A stretch of 64,000 bases of DNA from an uncultured Acidimicrobiales bacterium (GTDB lineage Bacteria; Actinomycetota; Acidimicrobiia; Acidimicrobiales; SHLQ01). Each line of letters begins with the position of its first letter. Position 1 is the stretch's first letter. Location: assembly GCA_938002955.1 (NCBI GenBank), contig CALLAA010000071.1, positions 1-64,000 on the forward strand, read 5' to 3'. A program made the translations under genes and the position numbers. A model generated the notes under the pieces. The model saw only the letters and a list, made by a program, of their open reading frames with translations, was not told the DNA's origin and did no database searches. Below, piece by piece: positions 39,869 to 48,062 of the stretch.

Positions 39869-39898
39869 CGTGGTTCCTTGTCGTACTTCGGGTGGTGA

Positions 39899-41275
39899 CT
39901 ACGCCGGTGCGTGTGCTGCGGTCCATGCGCCGTACCCGCCGAGAAGATCGGAGATGTCGGTGAACCCTGCACCGATCATTCGGCTCGCAGCGATCGATGA
40001 ACGGAAGCCGCCAGCGCAATACACGATCGTGGGCTTCGCGGGGTCGAGCTCACCGAGCCGCTCGTTCAGACGGGTCAATGGAATGACGATCGCGCCGTCG
40101 ACGACGCCGTTCTCGGTTTCGCCGGGCTGGCGAACATCGACGAGCTGGAGGTCGGCGACGTTCTCGATGGCCTCGCGCATCTGCGCCACGGTGACGCGCG
40201 AGTTCCGGGCGACGAGGTCCGGGTTCTGCGACAACGATCGAGCTGGCTCGACGAGGCACCCAATGACGTTGTCGAAGCCAATTCGAGCAAGGCGGACCTT
40301 GGCCTCAAGTTCATGGCCTTCTTCGGTGACCAGAATGATCTCGGCTTCTGGCGACAGGACTCCGCCGGCGAACTCGGCGTATCGACCCGCGAGGCCGATG
40401 TTGATCGATCCAGCCACATGGCCGAGCGCGAACTCATCGGGTGAGCGGGTGTCGAGAACCACGGCACCGTCGGCCTGGCGTGCAACGACGTTAGCGATCG
40501 AGAGAACCTGGGGAGCCGCGTGCTCGTCGAGCAGCGGGCGATTTTGCCGGTTGAGCATCGCGTCGTAGGAGAAGTATCCCGGCGGTGCAGTCTGACCATC
40601 GGTAACCACCTGGATGAACTGTTCCTTGGTCATGTCAGCGACCGCATAGTTGTTGTCGCGTTGTTTTCCGATCGTGCACGAGGTGTCCGACGATAGGTTC
40701 TTTCCACACGACGAGCCTGCGCCATGACCGGGGTACAGAATCGTCTCGTCGGGCAACGTCATGAGCTGAGTATGGAGCGAGTCGTAGAGGTCGCTCGCCA
40801 ATTCTTCGCTCGTCACACCTTTTGACGACAAAAGGTCCGGACGTCCGACATCACCGATGAACATCGTGTCGCCGGTGAGTACGGCGTGCGCGGGGCTATC
40901 AGCGTTTTCGTAGACGACGATGCTGATCGATTCGGGTGTGTGGCCGGGGGTGTGGCGAACCTCGAGCACGACCTCGCCGAGCTCGATTCGTTCGCCATGG
41001 TCGAGCTTGCGAGAGGCGAACTCGGTTTCGGCTTTGCTGCCGTAGGCAATGGTTGCGCCGGTGGCATCGGCGAGTTCGAGGTGGCCGGAGAGAAAGTCGG
41101 CGTGGAAGTGCGTTTCGAGGACGAGTTCGATCGTCATGTTGTGCCCAGTCGCGCTTTCCAGGTACGGGGCGATGTCGCGACGAGGATCGACGACGACGGC
41201 ACGGCCGGTGGTTTCGTCGCCGATGAAGTACGACGCCTGCGACAGGCAGTCGAGGTAGTGCTGTTCGAAGATCAT
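39899..41275 (-). CDS. Metallo-beta-lactamase-fold persulfide dioxygenase (ETHE1/BLH-like) fused to two rhodanese domains
   Basis: THFHADFLSGH, HTPGHTPESISI, LTGDTMFIGDVGRPDL, YPGHGAGSSCG; rhodanese 1 LDTRSPDEFALGHVAGSINI without active Cys; rhodanese 2 TIVYCAGGFRSSIAAS with Cys. Confidence 0.92.
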   Translation of the reverse strand: MIFEQHYLDCLSQASYFIGDETTGRAVVVDPRRDIAPYLESATGHNMTIELVLETHFHADFLSGHLELADATGATIAYGSKAETEFASRKLDHGERIELGEVVLEVRHTPGHTPESISIVVYENADSPAHAVLTGDTMFIGDVGRPDLLSSKGVTSEELASDLYDSLHTQLMTLPDETILYPGHGAGSSCGKNLSSDTSCTIGKQRDNNYAVADMTKEQFIQVVTDGQTAPPGYFSYDAMLNRQNRPLLDEHAAPQVLSIANVVARQADGAVVLDTRSPDEFALGHVAGSINIGLAGRYAEFAGGVLSPEAEIILVTEEGHELEAKVRLARIGFDNVIGCLVEPARSLSQNPDLVARNSRVTVAQMREAIENVADLQLVDVRQPGETENGVVDGAIVIPLTRLNERLGELDPAKPTIVYCAGGFRSSIAASRMIGAGFTDISDLLGGYGAWTAAHAPA

Positions 41276-41342
41276 GAGGGCGAGCCTTTCGTCGGGTGGG
41301 TCACGATACGTCGACTTTATGCCGACCGTCACACTATTGTCC

Positions 41343-41358
41343 AAATGTACGTACATTT
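41343..41358. promoter_or_regulatory. Perfect 16-bp palindrome AAATGTACGTACATTT, candidate operator
   Basis: Exact self-complementarity, located in the divergent promoter between the persulfide dioxygenase (-) and the DUF480 fusion (+). Confidence 0.75.
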
Positions 41359-41458
41359 AGCCTAACAGGACTGGAGCGATGTGCAAGAGGCATGCGAGGT
41401 ATGCCCCGACGACGACCAATGTCGGGCGGAAGTCCCGACGACGACATAGTCTCGGCGA

Positions 41459-42712
41459 ATGGAACTCGACCTGACCGCCCCAGAGATTCGGGTGCTGTGT
41501 TCGCTGATCGAAAAAGAGCGGACAACACCCGACCAGTACCCGTTGAGTACGAATTCGCTGCGCTCGGCGTGTAACCAAAAGACCAGCCGCGAGCCGGTTA
41601 TGGAGTTGAGCGAGCGTGATGTCGACTCTGCGGTTATGGGCTTGCGTGAACGCGGCCTTGCTCGAAGCGTGAAGCCAACGGGGTCTCGGGCGTGGAAACA
41701 TCGCCATGTTACGAACGAGGTGCTCCCGCTCGACGATGCCGAGATTGCGGTGCTTGCGGTGCTTGGTCTGCGTGATGCCCAGACCCCTGGTGAGCTTCGC
41801 CAGCGTTGTGATCGCATGCATCCATTCGACAGTGTCGATGAGGTCGACTCGACGCTGTCTGCGCTGGCCGCTCGCCCCACTCCCCTGGTTCGCAACCTCG
41901 GCAGGGAACCCGGGCAGAGCCAAGATCGGTGGGTGCACTGCTTGGGCGAGGAAGCAGTTCCGGCGTCGCAGAGCCGCCAGCGAGCGCAGGCGGCGACGTT
42001 TCGTGCGCTTCACGAGTCCGGCTTCTTCGCCATGCCAAATCCGTGGGATAGGGGTTCGGCACGCATGATGCAGGAGGCCGGAGCCCTTGCGCTTGCGACG
42101 ACCAGCGCCGGATTCGGTCGCACGATCGGCAAAGACGATCAGCTCGTGACTCGCGATGAACTCGTCGCCCATGTCGCAGACCTGACGGCGTATATCGACG
42201 TTCCGCTCAACGTCGATAGCGAACGGCTCTTTCCAGAGGCACCCGGCGGCATCGCCAGAACCGTCCAACTTCTCGCCGAGGCTGGCGCGGCGGGCGTTTC
42301 TATCGAGGACTACAACCCCAAGACCTCCTCGATCGACCCACTCGGTGCCGCCACCGAGGCCGTCGCGATCGCGGCCGCCGAGTGCGCCCGCCACGACATT
42401 GTCCTGACGGCTCGCACCGAGAACCATCTCTATGGCATCGAGGACCTCGACGACACGATCACCCGACTCAATAGCTTTCGTGATGCCGGTGCGCTGTGTC
42501 TGTATGCACCCGGCCCGAAGAACCTCGGCGACATCGAGCTTCTCGTCAGCGAGGTCGCCGCTCCACTCAACGTTCTCGCGTTCCCGGACGGACCGTCCAA
42601 CAGCGAACTTGCCGCGGCCGGCGTTCGGCGCGCATCGAGTGGATCGATCGTGTTCAACGCTGCAGCAAAAGCAGCGCGCCAGTCGACGATCGACTTTCTC
42701 GCTACTGTCTGA
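41459..42712 (+). CDS. DUF480 (YceH-like winged helix) fused to isocitrate lyase/PEP mutase-family domain
   Basis: N-terminal LTAPEIRVLCSLIEKERTTPDQYPLSTNSLRSACNQKTSREPVMELSERDV...; C-terminal ALHESGFFAMPNPWDRGSARMMQEAGALALATTSAGFG...AGAAGVSIEDYN...ALCLYAPG. One uninterrupted 417-aa frame. Confidence 0.87.
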   Translation: MELDLTAPEIRVLCSLIEKERTTPDQYPLSTNSLRSACNQKTSREPVMELSERDVDSAVMGLRERGLARSVKPTGSRAWKHRHVTNEVLPLDDAEIAVLAVLGLRDAQTPGELRQRCDRMHPFDSVDEVDSTLSALAARPTPLVRNLGREPGQSQDRWVHCLGEEAVPASQSRQRAQAATFRALHESGFFAMPNPWDRGSARMMQEAGALALATTSAGFGRTIGKDDQLVTRDELVAHVADLTAYIDVPLNVDSERLFPEAPGGIARTVQLLAEAGAAGVSIEDYNPKTSSIDPLGAATEAVAIAAAECARHDIVLTARTENHLYGIEDLDDTITRLNSFRDAGALCLYAPGPKNLGDIELLVSEVAAPLNVLAFPDGPSNSELAAAGVRRASSGSIVFNAAAKAARQSTIDFLATV

Positions 42713-42714
42713 AC

Positions 42715-43359
42715 ATGACAACGACCGAACCGGTACATCTCACCGTCTACTCAGACTTTCTTTGACCGTGGTGCTACGTCGCGACCGTGCGTCTCGACAA
42801 GTTGGCCGAGCAGGTCGGCGACCGCATCACAATGGAGTGGAAATCTTTCCTCCTTCGCGTCGAGCCGAAGACCGGTGATCGCGACAAGTTCATCGAGTAC
42901 ACCAAGAGCTGGCTCAATCCTGCTGAACAAGAGCCAGATGCGGCATTCACCGTCTGGGCGAGTGACGAAGGACAACCTCCCTCAAGCGTTCCAGCCCAGG
43001 TCGCGCACAAGGCGGTCCGCGCGTTCGCTCCCGACCGGGCAGACGACTATCACCACCGGCTGCTCACGGCGTACTTCACCGAGAACCGCAACATCGGCGA
43101 TAGCGACGTGCTGCTCGACCTCGCCGAGGACATCGGTATCGACCGAGACGGCCTCGCGACCGTCGCTCGCGAAAACCACGACGCCTTCGCAAAGATGGTG
43201 ATCGATGAGCACAACAGCGCTGTTCAGAGCAACGTCACCGCAGTACCAACGGTTGTGTTTGAACACGCCTTTGCCGTCCCGGGTGCACAACCCGTTGAAA
43301 CGTACGAGCGTCTCATCGAACGTATAGAAGAGAAGAAGGGACCAGCCGGAGAGGCGTGA
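42715..43359 (+). CDS. Predicted selenoprotein: DsbA/FrnE-like thioredoxin-fold oxidoreductase with UPWC active site (in-frame TGA at 42763..42765 read as Sec)
   Basis: ATG 42715 reads MTTTEPVHLTVYSDFL-[TGA]-PWCYVATVRLDKLAEQVGDRITMEWKSFLLRVEP... in one frame. TGA replaces the first Cys of CPWC. The ORF track lists the parts as 42496..42765 and 42787..43359, both in frame 1. Confidence 0.82.
42778..42798 (+). promoter_or_regulatory. Candidate bacterial SECIS hairpin
   Basis: GUCGCGAC - CGUGC - GUCUCGAC: 8-bp stem with one C.U mismatch, 5-nt apical loop with G at position 2 followed by U, apical loop 20 nt after the UGA. Confidence 0.65.
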
Positions 43360-43442
43360 CCGACTTCTCCCATGCTGTCTAGGAAGTCCGCAGCGCATTG
43401 ACTACGGTGGCGTACCGACCGGCGGGCCTGATCCACAAACCC

Positions 43443-44036
43443 ATGACCTTTTCTTTCGAACCACAATTGATCAAGCAGGACTCTGCGGTACCGCTGCGGA
43501 TGATGGTGGGCGGCTGGGTCGTGGGCGTCGCCGCAGTTCTGTTCGTCGGTCCTGTCGCGAACACGCTGATTGCGCTGATGGGGTTCACGCTCGTCGCCGG
43601 AGGTTTGGTTGCTCTCACGCTTATCGCACCGCGCACCTGGCGCATGGTCCTGGGCGCGGCTACCGGCGCAATCGCTGCCTGGCTCGGCTACAAGTTTGCG
43701 TTCCCCGATCGCTTGATTCCAGCGAAGGACGACCCCTTCGAATTGCTCGATCGAGACCACCTCGCGGCGGTCGCTGTTGGGCTCTCCACCATGTCGATTG
43801 GCATCGGCGGGCTGCTCGAGTCAATTCGTGCCCAAGCGGCCCCGGGCACATCACACATTGCGGTGCGTGTCCTGCTCGTTGCGATCGGCATGGTCATCGC
43901 CGGCGCGATCTGTTCGATTCTCGGGATCTCCAGTGGTATCTCTATCGTCGTCACCTTGGCCACCGCTGCCGGCCTGATCGCAATGGCTTGGTTGCGCCGG
44001 GAGCGTCCAAACAGCGCGTTCGTTCCCCGGGCATAA
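43443..44036 (+). CDS. Membrane protein, hypothetical
   Basis: Several hydrophobic segments; ATG 43443 (TTG 43398 also possible). Confidence 0.65.
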   Translation: MTFSFEPQLIKQDSAVPLRMMVGGWVVGVAAVLFVGPVANTLIALMGFTLVAGGLVALTLIAPRTWRMVLGAATGAIAAWLGYKFAFPDRLIPAKDDPFELLDRDHLAAVAVGLSTMSIGIGGLLESIRAQAAPGTSHIAVRVLLVAIGMVIAGAICSILGISSGISIVVTLATAAGLIAMAWLRRERPNSAFVPRA

Positions 44037-44092
44037 CCCCTGCTCGTCGACGGGTAGCCCTGGGCAGCGCCTCGCAGCGCTACTGTTCAGCC

Positions 44093-45265
44093 GTGCGCGT
44101 TCTCGTCATTTCCAACGACGTCATTCCCGGATTCGGGGTGCCTGTAGCCGCTCCGGGTATTCGAGCAGCCGGATTGGCCGAAGGTCTGCGGGAGCACGGT
44201 CACGAGGTCACCGTGCTCGTTCCTGCAGATCTCCTCGCGCTCTTGTTCGGCCACGAGACTCCCGAGCCTCCGAAGGGCGCGATCGTTACGCAACCGGCGA
44301 CGATTCACGACATCATCATCGAGCGGAGATTCGAGGTTGTCGTGTTCATCAATGCCAACCTCTCCCCGCATCTGCGCCCGATTCCTGGGGTGCATTTCGT
44401 GTACGACCTCTTCGCCCCCAAGCTTCTCGAGTCGTTGGCGTCGAGTGGGGCAACGCGTCCATGGCAGGACCAGTCGGCCGAGAAGTCTCGGGCGATGGCC
44501 CTCGCAGATTCGGTTTGGGTGAACGGCCATCGCAAGCTCGGGTACGGACTTGGCTGGCTCGTACGGCCCGATGTCGATGCAATCCGCACCGGAGACTTCG
44601 GGTTGCCGTCGATCGTCGACGCCGATATGGCCGATCGACTGTCGGTCGTCGAGATGCCGGTGCCGCTGCCCGAGGGACTTCGCAGCACGCCCCCAGCCAG
44701 CGACAAGCCTGGCATTCGGCTCGGGGTAGCCGGATACGCCCAGGCCTGGAGCGCACTCGCGGCCGTTCATCCCGGACATCAATTGCTCGTCGACAACGGG
44801 CACGAACTCCATGCGCTCCTGCCTGGACACTGGGGCGGCGCACCCTCGAGCACACCGTCCAATGCGTTGCCGTCGGGCACCATCCACCACCACGGGCCGA
44901 TGATCTTTGACGAGTTCGCCCGCTGGGTCCAAGGGATGGACGCAATGGTGGACGTCTTTGCGGCGACCGCCGAACGCCGATTCGCAATGATCACGAGAAG
45001 CGCTGTGGCTCTGCGACTTGGCGTACCCCTCATCCATGCCGTCGACAGTGAGATCTCCGACATCGTGCAACAACACGACGCTGGCTGGGTTCTCGATCCC
45101 GACGATCTCGACGCGTGGAAGCGCGTCTGCTCCGAGCTCGGCGACCCGGCAATTCTTGAGCGCAAGCGCGCTGGTGCATCGCACGCCTCGACGACACGCT
45201 TCGCGCCCAGCGCTGCGCTGGCCCGGGCAGCAGCGGCGCTCGCTGCCGCCGCCGAACGGTCATGA
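44093..45265 (+). CDS. Glycosyltransferase (GT4-like)
   Basis: GTG start; VRVLVISNDVIPGFGVPVAAPGIRAAGLAEGLREHGHEVTVLVP Rossmann N-terminus and GT-B-like C-terminal half. Confidence 0.75.
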   Translation: MRVLVISNDVIPGFGVPVAAPGIRAAGLAEGLREHGHEVTVLVPADLLALLFGHETPEPPKGAIVTQPATIHDIIIERRFEVVVFINANLSPHLRPIPGVHFVYDLFAPKLLESLASSGATRPWQDQSAEKSRAMALADSVWVNGHRKLGYGLGWLVRPDVDAIRTGDFGLPSIVDADMADRLSVVEMPVPLPEGLRSTPPASDKPGIRLGVAGYAQAWSALAAVHPGHQLLVDNGHELHALLPGHWGGAPSSTPSNALPSGTIHHHGPMIFDEFARWVQGMDAMVDVFAATAERRFAMITRSAVALRLGVPLIHAVDSEISDIVQQHDAGWVLDPDDLDAWKRVCSELGDPAILERKRAGASHASTTRFAPSAALARAAAALAAAAERS

Positions 45266-46257
45266 CCACGACACACATCGACGTCCTCGTCCCGTTCTGG
45301 GGACTCGCCGGCGGAGTCATCAAGATCCTCGACTACGCCGATCACGCCGCTCAGCTGGGTCGACGGGTTCAACTCTGGGCTCCGCCAATGCCGACGAACG
45401 ACGCATTGGTCATGAAGCTTCCCGTCGTGCAACGCCTCGTCGACTCGGACAACGTCGCCGTACATCCCCTTGACGAGCTGACGATCGATCGCAGCGAAGC
45501 GGTGTTGTTCACCGACCCTACCCACCATGAGCTGATCGAACGATCGACCACCAACAGCCTCGGGCCCCGACTGATCCACCTCATCCAAGGCACGCGCCAT
45601 GCCAACCCCCGATGGCAAGACGGCCGTAACTACCGGTTACTGCACCGGCCAATGACCCGGATCACCGTGTCGAACGAGGTCACCTCGGCGATTCGACCCC
45701 TCGTGAACGAACGTCACCCGTTGCACACGATCGTCGAGGGACACGACATCGACTACTTCTCGAAGCGACCAACCGCCGCACCGCCCGACCGCGGAGTCGC
45801 CCGTGTTCTGTACACGACGTGGAAGTCCGATCTTGGCGACCGGATCCAACAACGGCTGGCTGAAACCGACGACGCCCCGCAGGTTGCCTGGATCTCTGTC
45901 CGCGAACCGCTCGGTTGGCCATCGCTTCGTAACCGCTACCACGGCGCGGACATCTTTCTCTGCGCCCCGGGCCCCGAGGAGGGCTTCTATCTGCCGGGAC
46001 TTGAAGCCATGGCGGCGGGCGTCGCGGTCATCACCGCCGTCGTGGGCGGAAATGCCACATATGTGCGACCCGAACACAATGCGATGGTCGCCGACTACGA
46101 CGATGTCGATTCACACATCGATGCACTACGTACGCTCAGTGTGAACGCCGAGCTTCGCTCGTCGCTCGTCGAGCATGGGCGCGCAACCGCACAACTCCAT
46201 CGGCTCGAGCGCGAGCGCGACGAGTTCGCCGCGGTGCTTGCCACCGTCGGCACCTAG
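45262..46257 (+). CDS. Glycosyltransferase (GT4-like)
   Basis: ADIFLCAPGPEEGFYLPGLEAMAAGVAVITAVVGGNATYV (E-x7-E motif); ATGA overlap with previous gene. Confidence 0.85.
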   Translation: MTTTHIDVLVPFWGLAGGVIKILDYADHAAQLGRRVQLWAPPMPTNDALVMKLPVVQRLVDSDNVAVHPLDELTIDRSEAVLFTDPTHHELIERSTTNSLGPRLIHLIQGTRHANPRWQDGRNYRLLHRPMTRITVSNEVTSAIRPLVNERHPLHTIVEGHDIDYFSKRPTAAPPDRGVARVLYTTWKSDLGDRIQQRLAETDDAPQVAWISVREPLGWPSLRNRYHGADIFLCAPGPEEGFYLPGLEAMAAGVAVITAVVGGNATYVRPEHNAMVADYDDVDSHIDALRTLSVNAELRSSLVEHGRATAQLHRLERERDEFAAVLATVGT

Positions 46258-46278
46258 CCCCTCCGCTACGCTCGCTGC

Positions 46279-46569
46279 ATGGACGACCTCGGCCTCACAC
46301 CGGTTACGCCGATCACCGATGACGAAAAAGCCGAGCTGGATTTTCTCCGATTCGAAGCGGCCCATCTCCAGCGGCGGCTCGGCGAGGTCGAGCGAGCCCT
46401 CGATGCCGCCGAAACCGAGCGCGACACCATCCGACATGAGCGGAACCTGATGGCACAGGACTTCGCTTGGACTCTCGATCGCCTCAATTCCTCTCCCATC
46501 GGAGCTGCGCTACGACGCACCGCTGGTTTCCAACGGCTGCTCGACACCTGGGGCGACTCAGCCTCGTGA
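46279..46569 (+). CDS. Small coiled-coil protein
   Basis: LDFLRFEAAHLQRRLGEVERALDAAETERDTIRHERN heptad-like pattern; between coupled genes. Confidence 0.65.
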   Translation: MDDLGLTPVTPITDDEKAELDFLRFEAAHLQRRLGEVERALDAAETERDTIRHERNLMAQDFAWTLDRLNSSPIGAALRRTAGFQRLLDTWGDSAS

Positions 46570-47246
46570 CCGCGTTTCGATATGCCGGACGTTTCGGCGA
46601 TGACGATTCGACTCCGGGCCAGGTGATCGTCTCACGCGTTGCTGCAGCCGACATTGCCTATATCGATGATCCGCTCTCGTTTCCGTGGGAACTTCTCGAT
46701 GAGCACGCGCGTTCCTGTCCGCTCGTTGTCGACGTCTCGGACTGCACGCCGGATGCACTCGCCGCCTTACGACCAGCACTGAGCGTTCTCACCGAGCATG
46801 ACATCGTCACACATTCCTCCGACCCGAACAGCCCGGTAGCAGAACGTCTCGCCCGGCAGGTTGGGGCGACGTACTCGGCCACCGCGCCATCGGACATGGC
46901 GAATCACATCACCAAGGCCCGCAAGGGCATGCAACACGACGAAGACACCGTCATTGGCCGCGTAACCGCCGAGTGGCAGGCGCTCGTCGTCGACTTCGAG
47001 GATCTTGGCTCGATCGACTGGCTCTCGACCGAATGGACCGACTCCCACGACGAGCGGCCCGCCGCGCTGGCCGTACGAATTCCCGGCGAAACCATTCGAT
47101 CGATTTCCATTGGGTTTCATGCCTTTGGACAATGGCTACTCTCGGCCACTGCATGCACCGCGGTCGCTGGCATCTGGGGAATCCGAGAACACGCCGGATC
47201 CCCCCTCGACCGAGCCGTGGTCGTTCTCGCGAAGGGCAGAGCGTGA
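46566..47246 (+). CDS. Hypothetical protein of the glycan/sulfotransferase run
   Basis: GTGA overlap with the previous stop; continuous 226-aa ORF. Confidence 0.65.
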   Translation: MTAFRYAGRFGDDDSTPGQVIVSRVAAADIAYIDDPLSFPWELLDEHARSCPLVVDVSDCTPDALAALRPALSVLTEHDIVTHSSDPNSPVAERLARQVGATYSATAPSDMANHITKARKGMQHDEDTVIGRVTAEWQALVVDFEDLGSIDWLSTEWTDSHDERPAALAVRIPGETIRSISIGFHAFGQWLLSATACTAVAGIWGIREHAGSPLDRAVVVLAKGRA

Positions 47247-48010
47247 CGCCACCTGTATTGATCGCGGGCTTCCACCGCAGCGGCACCTCCGCTGTTGCGC
47301 GCGCACTCCATACCGCTGGGCTGCATCTCGGCGATGAGTTGCTCGGAGCGGAGCCGGCAAACCCATATGGCCACTTCGAAGACGTGCAGGTCATCGCGGC
47401 CCACGACGACGCCTTGCGGCGGGTTGGGCTGACATGGAAGTCTCCGACCGACCCACAACCTGGGGCCGACGATGAACTCCGGTCATGGATTCACGCTCAT
47501 GTTCGCCGACGGGCGAGAAGCGGACGGCCGTGGGCGATCAAGGATCCGCGTCTCTGCCTCTTTCTCGACCACTGGCTCGACGCCTCGCCGACCGCAAAGG
47601 TAATCGTGGTGTTTCGACGACCAGCCGATGCCATTGCATCGTTGCATCGACGTCACGTGCGACGGTTCGTCGACACCCGCGGCATCGACCCGTCTGACCG
47701 GGCATTCTGGGAGACACCGGACCTTGGAGTCCGATTGTGGATTCACTACCACGAACAGTTGCTCACGCAACTCCCGTCCGCTGACCAGGTCATTGCACTC
47801 AACTTCGCCCACCGTGCGTCCATCGAGAATCTGCCCGCAACGCTCTCGCAGCAGTGGGACATTCCCGTTACGACCATGGATCCCGTGTTACTCGATCCGA
47901 TGCTCGGCGGGGAGACCACCACGAGCATCGAGGTCCGAGATCCGTTGCTCATCCCGCGTACTCGGCACATCTGGGACCAGCTTTCAGCGCTCATCCCAAA
48001 AGAGATGTGA
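47243..48010 (+). CDS. Sulfotransferase-family protein
   Basis: LIAGFHRSGTSAVARAL (5'-PSB-like loop), WAIKDPRLCLFLDHWL, VIVVFRRPADAIASLHRR (3'-PB-like). GTGA overlap. Confidence 0.85.
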   Translation: MTPPVLIAGFHRSGTSAVARALHTAGLHLGDELLGAEPANPYGHFEDVQVIAAHDDALRRVGLTWKSPTDPQPGADDELRSWIHAHVRRRARSGRPWAIKDPRLCLFLDHWLDASPTAKVIVVFRRPADAIASLHRRHVRRFVDTRGIDPSDRAFWETPDLGVRLWIHYHEQLLTQLPSADQVIALNFAHRASIENLPATLSQQWDIPVTTMDPVLLDPMLGGETTTSIEVRDPLLIPRTRHIWDQLSALIPKEM

Positions 48011-48062
48011 AATGCTGGCCGAGCGCCTCAAGAACGTTCGCTGATACGCCGATAGGGCCATC

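Noticed and set aside
41357-42721. 454-aa minus-strand ORF antisense to the DUF480-ICL fusion
   Set aside because: Shadow ORF; the sense frame carries two recognisable domains.
42715-42765. Treating the in-frame TGA as an ordinary nonsense mutation/pseudogene
   Set aside because: Not excluded, but less likely: the stop falls exactly on the Cys codon of CxxC, the rest of the frame is intact, and a SECIS-like hairpin follows.
42787-43359. Treating the DsbA-like gene as a short GTG-start CDS
   Set aside because: It would discard the conserved N-terminal strand and active-site motif present in the same frame upstream of the TGA; the Sec reading explains both halves.
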